A DNA stretch of 64,000 nt from Caballeronia sp. BR00000012568055 (lineage in GTDB: Bacteria; Pseudomonadota; Gammaproteobacteria; Burkholderiales; Burkholderiaceae). The stretch covers positions 23,776 through 87,775 of the forward strand of contig NZ_JAQFVG010000242.1 in assembly GCF_029439455.1 (NCBI RefSeq). Reading direction: 5' to 3'. Numbering within the stretch: position 1 is the first letter of the stretch; each line of letters begins with the position of its first letter. The notes beneath the pieces were generated by a model. That model worked only from the letters and a program-made list of their open reading frames with translations, was not told where the DNA came from and searched no databases. The translations under genes were made by a program, and so were the position numbers. This document shows positions 45,031 through 54,529 of the stretch, one piece after another.

Positions 45031-46095
45031 TCACTTCTCCGCGACTGATTGCGCCAGCATCGTTTCGATCTGATGCAGCAGTTCATCGCGCTTCTCGCGC
45101 GACAATCCGCGCAGACGCAATTCGAGCCGATCCTCACCGTAAGACTTCAGATCACCGACCGCGACGCCATCCAGTTTGATTTCCATCCGCTGGGCATAGC
45201 GCTGACGGCCCGGCGGTTTCGGCGATTCCTGAACGCTCGCGCGTCCCTTGACGATATCGGCCACTTGGCGCGTGCTCAAATCGTCGGACGTAATTTTATT
45301 GATGAGACGAAGCGTGGCATCACTGCCGCGCGCAGTGTGATATCGCGTGATCTGATAGGCCATGTTCGAACCAAATCGATCGGGCCGCGCGACCATCTCG
45401 TGCATCACATTCTCAGGCAGCTTCGCGATGGACATGGCAACCGCAATGGTGGATTCATCAAGCCCGAGGTGATCCGCTAATTCTCGTTGGCTCTGAAAAT
45501 GCCGTTCGTCGAGGAAGCGCTTCCACACCACCGCGTTGTCGAACACCGTTTGCGAATCACGCTGAACGTTGAGGTCGTACCCGAGCTTGTAGCTTTCGAT
45601 GCCGATCGGCAAATCGACGACGATCGCCTTCACCGTCTCTTTATTCGCTTCTTTCAGCGCGCGCACGCGACGTCCGCCGTCGCTGACGAAGAACGTCCCG
45701 GCGTTCTCGTAGTCGGGGATGACGTGGATCGCCTGCTGCTGTCCTTGCTTGGCCAGATTGACCGCCAACTCGGCAATCGATGTCTTGAGATAAAAGTGAC
45801 GCGGATTGAACGGGCTAGGCTTGATCGCTTTCAGCGGCAAGTCGATAACCTGTCCCGCCGTATAGCGATTCGACCGGCGCCACGCACGATAGGCCTCCGA
45901 CTCCGAAGCACCCGTGACTTCGTCCTGTTCTTCAGCGATAAACGCGCTGGAACGGCCGTTCGCCGCGACCTGCCCGACATGCTGAATATCGACGATACCG
46001 TCAATCGCGTTCAGCCGATCGAGGGCGGTTCGCTTCTCGCTGCTGGTGGTATCGGGGCGAGCCTTGAAGCCCTTTGCAAATTGGGACGGTTTCAT
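45031..46095 (-). CDS. parB: ParB-family centromere-binding protein
   Basis: The 354-aa protein has a ParB N-terminal CTP-binding domain (VIDLPLKAIKPSPFNPRHF and the DGGRRVRALKEA motif). A helix-turn-helix domain follows (SQRELADHLGLDESTIAVAMSIAKLPENV), with a C-terminal dimerisation region. It is expected to bind the CTTTATGCGCATAAAG palindromes and load as a sliding clamp. The gene is 24 bp downstream of parA on the same strand; that gap includes a parS copy whose right end forms part of the parB ribosome-binding site. Confidence 0.95.
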   Translation of the reverse strand: MKPSQFAKGFKARPDTTSSEKRTALDRLNAIDGIVDIQHVGQVAANGRSSAFIAEEQDEVTGASESEAYRAWRRSNRYTAGQVIDLPLKAIKPSPFNPRHFYLKTSIAELAVNLAKQGQQQAIHVIPDYENAGTFFVSDGGRRVRALKEANKETVKAIVVDLPIGIESYKLGYDLNVQRDSQTVFDNAVVWKRFLDERHFQSQRELADHLGLDESTIAVAMSIAKLPENVMHEMVARPDRFGSNMAYQITRYHTARGSDATLRLINKITSDDLSTRQVADIVKGRASVQESPKPPGRQRYAQRMEIKLDGVAVGDLKSYGEDRLELRLRGLSREKRDELLHQIETMLAQSVAEK

Positions 46096-46103
46096 TCAGG
46101 GTC

Positions 46104-46119
46104 CTTTATGCGCATAAAG
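46104..46119. other. parS-like palindrome 3 (between parA and parB)
   Basis: Perfect CTTTATGCGCATAAAG, starting right after the parA stop. Read on the parB coding strand the palindrome runs into GGACCCTGAATG. The sequence AAAGGA therefore serves both as the palindrome end and as the Shine-Dalgarno of parB. Confidence 0.9.
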
Positions 46120-46782
46120 TCAGGGGAGCATGCCGAGGATTTCATCGGCACAGGCGCGGATTTCTGCTGCAGCCAGGCGAGAACCGCGGTCTGACATCTG
46201 GAGGACGGTTTGCCCGAGCGCCATGGCTTGCTTGTAGCACTCGCGGGTGGGGATTTGAGTTCTGAGCAGTGGGAAACCAAGTTCCTCGAGCGCCGATTTG
46301 AGTTCGCGGGTGAGCATGCGCTTCTCTTCCGTCTTGTTGAGAAGAAAGACGGCACGTAGGTCTTCATTCATGACTTGAGCCTGTTGAACGAGTTTGACCA
46401 GTCCGACGCTCGACCAATAATCGGCTGGCGAAGAAGACGTCGGAATCACCGCAACACTGGCGGCGAGCAAGACCACGCCCGATACCTTCTCCGTGATGGA
46501 CGGCGGGCAATCGACGACGATGATGTCGTAATCGTTGATGAACTTCTTGATCTCTCGGTGAATCTGCCCGCCAGCCTCCGATAGGTTGACGACGGGAAAC
46601 GGAATGCCACTTTCTTCGTCCGACGCTGCGCTTGACCAGTGAATGAGCGTGTTCTGTCCGTCTGCATCGACGACCAGGACGCGCTTCTTCTTTTCATGGA
46701 AGGCTGCGCCGAGATGCATCGCAATCGTGCTTTTGCCTACCCCGCCCTTCTGCTGCGTGATCGCTATGATTTCCGCCGCCAC
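46120..46782 (-). CDS. parA: ParA-family partition ATPase
   Basis: The 220-aa protein has a deviant Walker A (ITQQKGGVGKSTIAMHL), a Walker A' segment (VVDADGQNTLIHWSSA) and Walker B (IIVVDCPPSI). It lacks the N-terminal helix-turn-helix of large plasmid ParA proteins, so it is the short type. It binds nucleoid DNA with ATP and positions ParB-parS complexes. The start is GTG at 46782 with GGAGTAAAAC upstream. It is divergent from the Pat-like gene with a parS copy in between. Confidence 0.95.
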   Translation of the reverse strand: MAAEIIAITQQKGGVGKSTIAMHLGAAFHEKKKRVLVVDADGQNTLIHWSSAASDEESGIPFPVVNLSEAGGQIHREIKKFINDYDIIVVDCPPSITEKVSGVVLLAASVAVIPTSSSPADYWSSVGLVKLVQQAQVMNEDLRAVFLLNKTEEKRMLTRELKSALEELGFPLLRTQIPTRECYKQAMALGQTVLQMSDRGSRLAAAEIRACADEILGMLP

Positions 46783-46896
46783 GTTTTACTCCGAAATTAA
46801 AAGCTGCTGAAATTCTACATTGCAGTAGAAGTTTTTCCAGTGAAATTACGAAATTACTGGGTTTTTGGCCGTTTGGCCGATGCCATAGGGCATAGG

Positions 46897-46912
46897 CTTT
46901 ATGCGCATAAAG
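46897..46912. other. parS-like palindrome 4 (upstream of parA)
   Basis: Perfect CTTTATGCGCATAAAG, 115 bp upstream of the parA start and 79 bp upstream of the divergent Pat-like gene. It is placed where ParB binding could influence both promoters. Confidence 0.88.
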
Positions 46913-46990
46913 GCCCCCAACCACCCGCGTGCTTGCAAAAAAATCGCCTATCCTAGCCGCTGATCCAACCGTCGCCGCGCCGGAGCCGCC

Positions 46991-49369
46991 ATGACAGTCC
47001 GCAATCTCGACCTGCTTTTCTCCCCCAAGTCGATCGCCGTTGTAGGCGCTTCGTCGCGCGCGGGGAGTATCGGCGAGATGGTCTGGGTGCGTGCCTCGAC
47101 GGCTGGTTTCACCGGACCGGTGTGGGCGGTGAATCCGAAGCGCGGCATGCTGGGCGACCACGCCCTCTTCGCCGATATCGACAGCTTGCCGGACGCGCCC
47201 ACCGTCGCCATTCTGTGTACGCGTCCGGAGACGTGGCCGAGGTTGATCGAAAAGCTCGGTCGGAAGGGCACGAAGGCGGTAGTCATCATCGGTGATGCGC
47301 GACGCTGCGACGCTGCTACCGATCGTAATCCGGCACAAGTGGACGCATGGACAAGCCGTGCGCTCGCGGCGGCGCGTCCTCATCTATTGCGGATCATTGG
47401 CCCAGCCAGCTTGGGTATCGTGACGCCAGCGATTGGCGCCTGTCTGGGCGCGCCCGCTTGCGATATCAAATCCGGCGGAGTCGCCTGGGTATCAAGCTCG
47501 AATGCACTGACCAACGGCGTGCTCGGATGGGCGCGCGCACGTGGACTCGGTTTCTCACGCATCGTCGCACTGGGCGATGAAGCCGACGTCGATTCAGGCG
47601 ATATCCTCGATTTCCTCGCAAGCGATGCCTCGACCCGCGCGATTCTGCTGGCGATCGAAACGATTCAGGCCGCGCGCAAGTTCATGTCGGCTGCCCGTGC
47701 CGCAGCGCGTAACAAGCCCGTGCTCGTCCTTCGAACCGGACGCGATGATCCCTTCGATCGGCTGTACGCCGCTGCCTTTCGTCGCGCGGGGCTCGTGCGT
47801 GTCGATTCGATCGACGATTTGCTCGACGAGATCGAGACACTGGGAATCGGGCGCGTCGCGGCGAGCGATGTTGCCACGGTCATCACCAGCGATCGTGGCG
47901 TCGCGGCGTTGGCGAAAGACGCGTTCGGTGCCGCTGGCGATGACCTGGCGACCTGGCCCAACGCCGCGCGCGATGCAGTGACCGCCGCATTACCCCGAGC
48001 CGAAGCAGGCAATCCGCTATTGCTCGGCGATGACGCCTCACCCGTCGATTTCGGCAAAGCCTTGGAAGCGCTCGCGTCGCATCGGGAAACGGGCACCGCG
48101 TTTATCGTGCATGCGCCGACGCACAGCGCACCCGTCGCTCAAGTTGCCCGTACCTTGACCGACGCGCGACGCCATGCGTATCGCGGCTTGCTGGCGTGCT
48201 TCTTCGGTTGCGTCGATTCCGCCACGCGCGACGAGCTTCATGCGCACGGCATTCCGGTCCACACGACGCCGCAGCGGCTCGCGCGCGCTTTTGCGCGTTT
48301 GGTCGATTTCCGCAAGGGACGCGAGTTACTGATGCAAACGCCCGACGGGCTGCCAGCCGATATACCCGAAGGTATCGACGCAACTCAATCGGAAGTTCGC
48401 GCCGCGCTCGAAAATGGCATCGGCGAATTAAACGGCGAGCGCGCGGCGCGCATACTCCAACGCTTCGATATGGCGGTCAAGCCAGGACCGCCCGATGTGC
48501 TGGCAAATGATGCAGTCGAAATTCAGTTACGTTTGTTGAACCATCGCGTTTTTGGTCCGGCATTCGAATTCAAAGCCGAGGGCGCGCTTGGTCTGCCCGA
48601 TGCCCTGCACGACTTCGCTTTGCCGCCGCTGAACCCGGTACTCGCGCGCGACCTTGTGATGCGTTCGCCGCGTTCCCGTGAATTGCCCACAGAATTATTG
48701 CTCAATAGACTGACCGCGCTTTCGCAGTTGGTCTGCTATATCGAAGAAATTGTCGCGTTGCGGATGACGTTGCGCGTGACGCGAAATTCGGTTGTCGTCT
48801 ATGAGCCGCAGCTCACGCTCGGCGCGCATCGGAAGCCGCTGGCGATCGTGCCGTATCCTCGCTGCATGGAAGAGACGCTCGATTGGCGTGGCATGCAGAT
48901 CACGGTGCGGCCGATTCGTCCTGAAGACGAGAACGCGCATCGTGCATTCGTCGCGGCAAACACGGCCGAAGATTTGCGATTGCGATTCTTCGGCGCTGTG
49001 CGCAGCTTCGACCATTCGCAACTGGCCCGGATGACGCAGATCGATTACGACCGGGAGATGGCGTTGATCATCACGCGAAACCTGGAGGATGGCACGGGCG
49101 AGACTCTCGGCGTTGCCCGCGCTATCGCCGACCCGGACAACGAAACCGCTGAATTCGCGGTTGCTGCGCGATCGGATATGAAAGGACTCGGTTTCGGGTC
49201 CCTGTTGCTGACGCGAATTATCGACTATGAAAAGAAGCGAGGAACGCGTTGGCTGATCGGTGAGGCGTTGCGCGAGAACACAGGAATGATCGCGCTGGCG
49301 CGCCGGTCCGGTTTCGAATTGACGAAGACCGACGACCCCGGCGTCGTCGGCTTTCGCATGCGCTTGTGA
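46991..49369 (+). CDS. Pat-like protein: NDP-forming acyl-CoA synthetase-like domains fused to GNAT
   Basis: The 792-aa protein begins with a CoA-binding domain (residues ~8-130, LFSPKSIAVVGASSRAGSIG). A succinyl-CoA-ligase-like domain follows (~150-300), then a shortened ATP-grasp-like region (~470-600). A C-terminal GNAT domain (~630-790) contains RPIRPEDENAHRAFVAAN and MKGLGFGSLLLTRIIDY. This is the architecture of Pat/YfiQ protein lysine acetyltransferases that control acetyl-CoA synthetase and other enzymes. It is shorter than enterobacterial Pat (~880 aa), mainly in the ATP-grasp part. It is divergent from parA. Confidence 0.85.
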   Translation: MTVRNLDLLFSPKSIAVVGASSRAGSIGEMVWVRASTAGFTGPVWAVNPKRGMLGDHALFADIDSLPDAPTVAILCTRPETWPRLIEKLGRKGTKAVVIIGDARRCDAATDRNPAQVDAWTSRALAAARPHLLRIIGPASLGIVTPAIGACLGAPACDIKSGGVAWVSSSNALTNGVLGWARARGLGFSRIVALGDEADVDSGDILDFLASDASTRAILLAIETIQAARKFMSAARAAARNKPVLVLRTGRDDPFDRLYAAAFRRAGLVRVDSIDDLLDEIETLGIGRVAASDVATVITSDRGVAALAKDAFGAAGDDLATWPNAARDAVTAALPRAEAGNPLLLGDDASPVDFGKALEALASHRETGTAFIVHAPTHSAPVAQVARTLTDARRHAYRGLLACFFGCVDSATRDELHAHGIPVHTTPQRLARAFARLVDFRKGRELLMQTPDGLPADIPEGIDATQSEVRAALENGIGELNGERAARILQRFDMAVKPGPPDVLANDAVEIQLRLLNHRVFGPAFEFKAEGALGLPDALHDFALPPLNPVLARDLVMRSPRSRELPTELLLNRLTALSQLVCYIEEIVALRMTLRVTRNSVVVYEPQLTLGAHRKPLAIVPYPRCMEETLDWRGMQITVRPIRPEDENAHRAFVAANTAEDLRLRFFGAVRSFDHSQLARMTQIDYDREMALIITRNLEDGTGETLGVARAIADPDNETAEFAVAARSDMKGLGFGSLLLTRIIDYEKKRGTRWLIGEALRENTGMIALARRSGFELTKTDDPGVVGFRMRL

Positions 49370-49380
49370 TCCACCGGACA

Positions 49381-49396
49381 CTTTATGCGCATAAAG
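49381..49396. other. parS-like palindrome 5
   Basis: Perfect CTTTATGCGCATAAAG followed by TCAGG, in the short gap between the convergent Pat-like gene (stop 49369) and the unknown gene (stop 49402). Confidence 0.88.
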
Positions 49397-49401
49397 TCAG
49401 G

Positions 49402-49947
49402 TTACGCCCCCAGCCGACCCAAAGCCTCATCCACCAACGCGCGCGAAACCGAAAGCTCATCGAGCAATACTTCGGCATACGAACTTCCCGTTTCCTTTTC
49501 GAGTCGGGCGATGGTCAACGCGCAGCGGCTCGCATCCTTCGGCGTGGCGATAAACGGCTTCACCGATTGCCCCGCCTTGAACGCTTCGAACAGCGGCAAG
49601 CGAATTTCATCGGGCAATGCGCGCGATGTCCATTGATACGGCTTCCCGTTATGAATCAACTGAGGCGGCAAAACACGCTCCTTCTTGGCGGCCGGAATCA
49701 GCCCAAAAGTGCGTGCGGCGTCGCCGATCTGCTCGGCCGAAAACAGTTCGTCCGGGCTGATATCGAATTGAGCGATGTAGGCCTCGATTGCCTGCATGGC
49801 GCTCGCTCGATCGTCACGCTTCTTTTGTGCACGGGCGACGATCTCGCGCAACTCGTCGGCTTCTTCGGATGTAATCGTAAAGTTCGCCTGCTTTTGCTGA
49901 AGGTCGGAAAAACGCAGGAATTCGGTATCGGAAAGTAATTTGGCCAT
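49402..49947 (-). CDS. conserved-looking protein of unknown function beside the partition locus
   Basis: The 181-aa hydrophilic protein starts MAKLLSDTEFLRFSDLQQKQ. Its helical, charged N-terminal half (~1-75) is followed by a compact segment with VLPPQLIHNGKPYQWTSRAL and a C-terminal helical tail. No domain is recognised and no ribosome-binding site is obvious at this ATG; a longer frame reaches 50016. Its position between two parS-like sites suggests, without proof, a nucleoid- or partition-related role. Confidence 0.6.
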   Translation of the reverse strand: MAKLLSDTEFLRFSDLQQKQANFTITSEEADELREIVARAQKKRDDRASAMQAIEAYIAQFDISPDELFSAEQIGDAARTFGLIPAAKKERVLPPQLIHNGKPYQWTSRALPDEIRLPLFEAFKAGQSVKPFIATPKDASRCALTIARLEKETGSSYAEVLLDELSVSRALVDEALGRLGA

Positions 49948-50150
49948 CAAGAAACGTCGGATGAAGAGGGCGGCGAGGCGTGAACGCCAGGCCAGCCATT
50001 TTGAGAGGGCCGCCATTCTAACGCGTGTTCATCCCGCCCCAGCAGTTGAACGGCAGCGCGCGCGTTTGCCCATCCGCGCACGAAGCGTTACTGTTTCGTC
50101 TCGCACCGTGCAGAGCGTTTCACCATAAGCGTATCGACTGAGGGTTGCAC

Positions 50151-51209
50151 ATGACCGGAGACACATCGAGCAATACCGCGACAGCCGCGCGCCGACGCAA
50201 GATCGGACGCACGTCGCTTGACGTAACGGCCTTGTCGCTTGGCACCGCGCCGCTCGGCGGGCTGTATCACGAACTGACGGAAGACGAAGCGCGCGCGACC
50301 ATCGATGCCGCGTGGCAATCCGGCCTGCGCTTTTTCGATACCGCGCCGCACTACGGCCACACGAAAGCGGAACATCGTTTGGGCGATGCGCTGCGTCGCT
50401 ATCCGCGCAACGAATTTGCGTTGTCGACGAAAGTCGGTCGCCGCTTCGTTCCGCGCACGACGCCGTACGATGGCTCGGAAGGTTGGGCCGCGCCTTTGCC
50501 CTTTCAGGCAATTTACGACTACACCTACGACGGCATCATCCGTTCTTTCGAAGATAGTCAGCAGCGGCTCGGTATCGTCGATATCGATATCGTGCTGATT
50601 CACGATATTGGCCGACTCACGCACGGCGACAAGCACGTGCATTATTGGCGGCAACTGATCGACGAAGGCGGCTTTCGCGCGCTCGACGAACTCAAGCAAT
50701 CGCGCGGCGTAAAAGCGGTCGGGCTGGGCGTGAACGAAGGCGCGGTCGTCATGGAAATGATGGCCGAGTACGACATCGACTGTGCGTTGCTTGCCGGCCG
50801 ATACACCTTGCTAGAACAAACCACGCTCGACGATCTCCTGCCCGAATGCGAAAAGCGCGACGTAAGCATCTTGCTCGGCGGCGCGTTCAACTCCGGCATC
50901 CTCGCGCGAGGTCTCGACACAAGCGCGCACGGCGACCTCAAATTCAATTACGGCGATGCGCCCAAAGAAATCATCGAACGCGTAGAAAAGTTAGAACGCG
51001 TATGTCGCGAATACGGGGTCGCGTTGTCGGCGGCGGCCATCCAGTTTCCTTATGCGCATAAAGTCGTGGCCACGGTGCTGATGGGCGCGCGAACGCCGGA
51101 CGAAGTGCGCCAGAACGCAGCCTCATTTGCCACGCCGATTCCACCCGCGCTGTGGACTAGCTTGCGCGATGAAGGTCTGCTCCACGCCGATGCGCCGGTG
51201 CCGCAATGA
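50151..51209 (+). CDS. aldo/keto reductase, likely L-fucose (aldose) dehydrogenase
   Basis: The 352-aa AKR has LGTAPLGGLYHELTEDEARATIDAAW-type opening (residues ~23-45), the catalytic-Tyr segment DTAPHYGHTKAEHRLGDAL, and a long C-terminal half as in D-threo-aldose/L-fucose dehydrogenases. It would oxidise an aldose to its lactone with NAD(P)+. It overlaps the next gene, a lactonase-type amidohydrolase, by ATGA, and is followed by an SDR and an FAH hydrolase, which supports an L-fucose-type oxidative route. A parS-like site is embedded in the codons for PYAHK. Confidence 0.82.
   Translation: MTGDTSSNTATAARRRKIGRTSLDVTALSLGTAPLGGLYHELTEDEARATIDAAWQSGLRFFDTAPHYGHTKAEHRLGDALRRYPRNEFALSTKVGRRFVPRTTPYDGSEGWAAPLPFQAIYDYTYDGIIRSFEDSQQRLGIVDIDIVLIHDIGRLTHGDKHVHYWRQLIDEGGFRALDELKQSRGVKAVGLGVNEGAVVMEMMAEYDIDCALLAGRYTLLEQTTLDDLLPECEKRDVSILLGGAFNSGILARGLDTSAHGDLKFNYGDAPKEIIERVEKLERVCREYGVALSAAAIQFPYAHKVVATVLMGARTPDEVRQNAASFATPIPPALWTSLRDEGLLHADAPVPQ
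51048..51063. other. parS-like palindrome 6, inside the aldo/keto reductase gene
   Basis: CCTTATGCGCATAAAG matches the palindrome with one mismatch in the left arm and is followed by TCG. It lies in frame within the coding sequence, 4.9 kb from parB. It is the outermost copy on this side. Confidence 0.6.
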
Positions 51210-52048
51210 TCAAAGCGAAGATGAGCATCGACGCCCATCAGCATTACTGGGATCCGGCGCGCGGCGACTACGGTTGGCTGAAGCCCGAGTTGAAGACGCT
51301 GTATCGCGTGTTCGATCCCGAGGATCTCGCGCCCTTGCGGCAAGTGACCGACGTGAGACGCACTGTCGTCGTTCAAGCCGCGCCGACGGTCGATGAAACG
51401 CGTTATCTGCTCGATCTCGCCCGCAGCGAAGATTCGATCGCGGGTGTCGTCGGCTGGGTGCCGCTCGATTCGCCCGACGCGCCCGCGATCATCGATGAAT
51501 TCGTGCACGAGCCGAAGTTCAAAGGCGTGCGTCCGATGCTTCAGGACCTGACCGACGACACGTGGATCGAACACGCGCCGCGCGAGCAAGCGATCGAACG
51601 CCTGATCGACCTCGATCTCGCTCTCGATGCGCTCATCTTCGCGCGCCACGTGCCATCGCTGATCAAGTTCGCGAAGCGTTATCCGAAGCTGAGGATCGTC
51701 ATCGATCATGGCGGCAAACCGGCGATCCGCGATGGCGTTTGGAAGCCGTGGGCCGATGGCATCGCGCAACTCGCGGAGCTTTCGCAAAATATCCACTGCA
51801 AAATCTCCGGCCTCGTCACCGAAGCCGCGCCCAATCCAAGCGATGAAATCCTGAAACCCTACGTTACGCATCTCATCGAACAATTCGGATCGCAACGATT
51901 GATGTGGGGCAGCGACTGGCCGGTGCTCAATCTGAACGGCAGTTACACTGACTGGCACGCGACCGCCAAGAGACTCACCGCACATCTCGAAAAAACCGAA
52001 CAGGAAGCGATTTTCGGCGCGAACGCCCGTGCGTTCTACCGTTTATAA
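51206..52048 (+). CDS. amidohydrolase-family lactonase (L-fuconolactonase-like)
   Basis: The 280-aa TIM-barrel protein has the metal-binding DAHQHYWDPARGDYGWLKPE N-terminus (residue 8 onward) and a C-terminal WGSDWPVLNL with the catalytic Asp. This is the pattern of the amidohydrolase-2 lactonases such as L-fucono-1,5-lactonase. It would hydrolyse the lactone made by the upstream reductase. The start at 51206 overlaps the upstream stop (ATGA); an internal ATG at 51221 is possible. Confidence 0.85.
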   Translation: MIKAKMSIDAHQHYWDPARGDYGWLKPELKTLYRVFDPEDLAPLRQVTDVRRTVVVQAAPTVDETRYLLDLARSEDSIAGVVGWVPLDSPDAPAIIDEFVHEPKFKGVRPMLQDLTDDTWIEHAPREQAIERLIDLDLALDALIFARHVPSLIKFAKRYPKLRIVIDHGGKPAIRDGVWKPWADGIAQLAELSQNIHCKISGLVTEAAPNPSDEILKPYVTHLIEQFGSQRLMWGSDWPVLNLNGSYTDWHATAKRLTAHLEKTEQEAIFGANARAFYRL

Positions 52049-52133
52049 GCTGTCTAAAAGCAAATCAAAACAGCAAATCAAAATCGCCCGCGATATACCG
52101 AGCATGCCTCAAAAACAACTTCCAACGGAGTGA

Positions 52134-52880
<747 letters not shown>

Positions 52881-52924
52881 CCGGCTGCTCTTTCAACCTT
52901 GCGCAACTGAGAGGAACACACCAG

Positions 52925-53773
52925 ATGAAGCTGCTTCGTTACGGCCCCAAGGGTCAGGAAAAACCGGGTCTGCTGGATGCCGCGGGCAAGATTCGCGATC
53001 TGTCGAAGGTCGTGGACGATATCGCTGGCGCGACGCTCACCGACGCCGGCCTGGCCAAACTGCGCGCACTCGATCCGGCCACGCTGCCGGAAGTCGATGG
53101 CACGCCGCGCATCGGGCCGTGTGTGGGGCGTATCGGCAAGTTCGTGTGTATCGGCCTGAACTATGCGGATCACGCTGCCGAGTCGAACCTGCCGGTGCCG
53201 ACCGAGCCGGTCATTTTCAACAAGTGGACCAGCGCGATCTGCGGTCCGAACGACGACGTCGAAATTCCGCGCAACTCTGTCAAGACCGACTGGGAAGTGG
53301 AACTGGGCGTGGTGATCGGCAAGGAAGCCAAGTATGTCGATGAAGCCAACGCGCTCGATTACGTCGCCGGTTACTGCGTCATCAACGATGTCTCCGAGCG
53401 CGAGTGGCAGCTCGAACACGGCACGCAGTGGGACAAGGGCAAGGGCTTCGACACCTTCGGCCCGATTGGTCCGTGGATGGTGACGAAGGACGAAGTCGCG
53501 GATCCGCAAAAGCTCGACCTGTGGCTCGAAGTCGATGGCAAGCGCTATCAGAACGGCAACACGAAGACGATGGTCTTCACGGTCGCGCAACTGGTCGCGT
53601 ATCTGTCGAAGGTGATGAGCCTGCAACCGGGCGATGTCATTTCCACCGGCACGCCGCCGGGCGTCGGCATGGGCGTGAAGCCGAACGCGGTGTATCTGAA
53701 GGCAGGTCAGACGATGAAGCTCGGCATCCAGGGTCTTGGCGAGCAGACGCAGAAGACCGTCGCGGCACAATAA
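52925..53773 (+). CDS. fumarylacetoacetate hydrolase-family enzyme (2,4-diketo-3-deoxy-L-fuconate hydrolase-like)
   Basis: The 282-aa protein has a short N-terminal domain and an FAH catalytic domain (from ~65) with GKFVCIGLNYADHAAES, the metal ligands in DWEVELGVVIGKEA and the segments INDVSERE and STGTPPGVGMG. It would cleave an acylpyruvate such as 2,4-diketo-3-deoxy-L-fuconate to pyruvate and lactate. It follows the SDR gene by 44 bp, and a GAGAGGAA ribosome-binding site precedes the ATG. A strong bidirectional terminator follows. Confidence 0.85.
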   Translation: MKLLRYGPKGQEKPGLLDAAGKIRDLSKVVDDIAGATLTDAGLAKLRALDPATLPEVDGTPRIGPCVGRIGKFVCIGLNYADHAAESNLPVPTEPVIFNKWTSAICGPNDDVEIPRNSVKTDWEVELGVVIGKEAKYVDEANALDYVAGYCVINDVSEREWQLEHGTQWDKGKGFDTFGPIGPWMVTKDEVADPQKLDLWLEVDGKRYQNGNTKTMVFTVAQLVAYLSKVMSLQPGDVISTGTPPGVGMGVKPNAVYLKAGQTMKLGIQGLGEQTQKTVAAQ

Positions 53774-53785
53774 GCGTAACGACAT

Positions 53786-53818
53786 AAAAAACGCCTCGCT
53801 GAAAAGCGAGGCGTTTTT
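53786..53818. terminator. bidirectional intrinsic terminator
   Basis: A perfect stem (AAAAACGCCTCGCT then GAAA loop then AGCGAGGCGTTTTT) has an A-run on the left and a T-run on the right. It can terminate both the fucose-type cluster and the convergent thioesterase gene. Confidence 0.92.
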
Positions 53819-53848
53819 CGTAGGACGAGCGGTTTTGAAGGGAGAAGT

Positions 53849-54286
53849 TTAAGCGTGCAAAGCCGGTTCGACGGCGCTTTCGCTGATGCGATTGATCGTG
53901 CCCTGCGCGACCGCGACGAGCCTTTCCGCGCCGCCATCGGTGACGAAGACATCGCACTGGCAGGTCGCCTGCGTCATGCCGGAGTGCACCACGCGCGCCC
54001 GCGCCATCAACGTGCCGGAAACCGCAGGACGCAGATAGTTGATCTTGTACTCGCCCGTGACCACCTTCGGCCCGAGCCGCAGCGCGCCCGCGAAGGTGAG
54101 CGCATTGTCCACGAGATAACTCACCACCCCGCCGTGCACGAAGCCGTGTTGTTGCCTCAGCTCGTCCCTGATCGGCAGACACAGCGTAAGACTCGCTGAA
54201 TCGACCTGCATCAGCTTGGTTCCGAGCAAAGCGCTGAACGGTTGCGCATTCAGCGCACCGCGCGCGATATCGACTATTTCGGCCAT
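53849..54286 (-). CDS. PaaI-family hotdog-fold thioesterase
   Basis: The 145-aa protein has a hotdog fold with the HGFVHGGVVSYLVDNALTFAG motif (the HGG motif and catalytic Asp of PaaI-type thioesterases) and the later VVTGEYKINYLRPA strand. It hydrolyses acyl- or aryl-CoA thioesters in the cytoplasm. The start at 54286 has AAGGAG seven bases upstream; the longer frame to 54367 is not supported. It is convergent with the FAH gene and divergent from the chemoreceptor. Confidence 0.88.
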   Translation of the reverse strand: MAEIVDIARGALNAQPFSALLGTKLMQVDSASLTLCLPIRDELRQQHGFVHGGVVSYLVDNALTFAGALRLGPKVVTGEYKINYLRPAVSGTLMARARVVHSGMTQATCQCDVFVTDGGAERLVAVAQGTINRISESAVEPALHA

Positions 54287-54529
54287 TCGGACACTCCTTG
54301 GTGGGTTCGGTGCCGTCCTGCAAAGACAATAGGAAGGCTTCGTCCGGTCCGCAAGGAAAGTCAGCAAAAAATGTGCAATGGTGCGTTTCGGGCGCGCCGA
54401 TATTGGTTCTGCGCGAATCGAACGCGCCGTTGTAACTCAACTTCCGGCACGCATTGCCGTAAACCCGCACTATCGCCGCCCCGAAAACAAATGAAGGCGG
54501 CTCAACTACGGAAAGTGCGGGTGTCAGTG

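Noticed and set aside
49259..49276. A further iteron-like GGTGAGGCGTTGCGCGAG
   Set aside because: It lacks the CGGGA end and lies in the GNAT-coding part of the Pat-like gene; the match is no better than chance.
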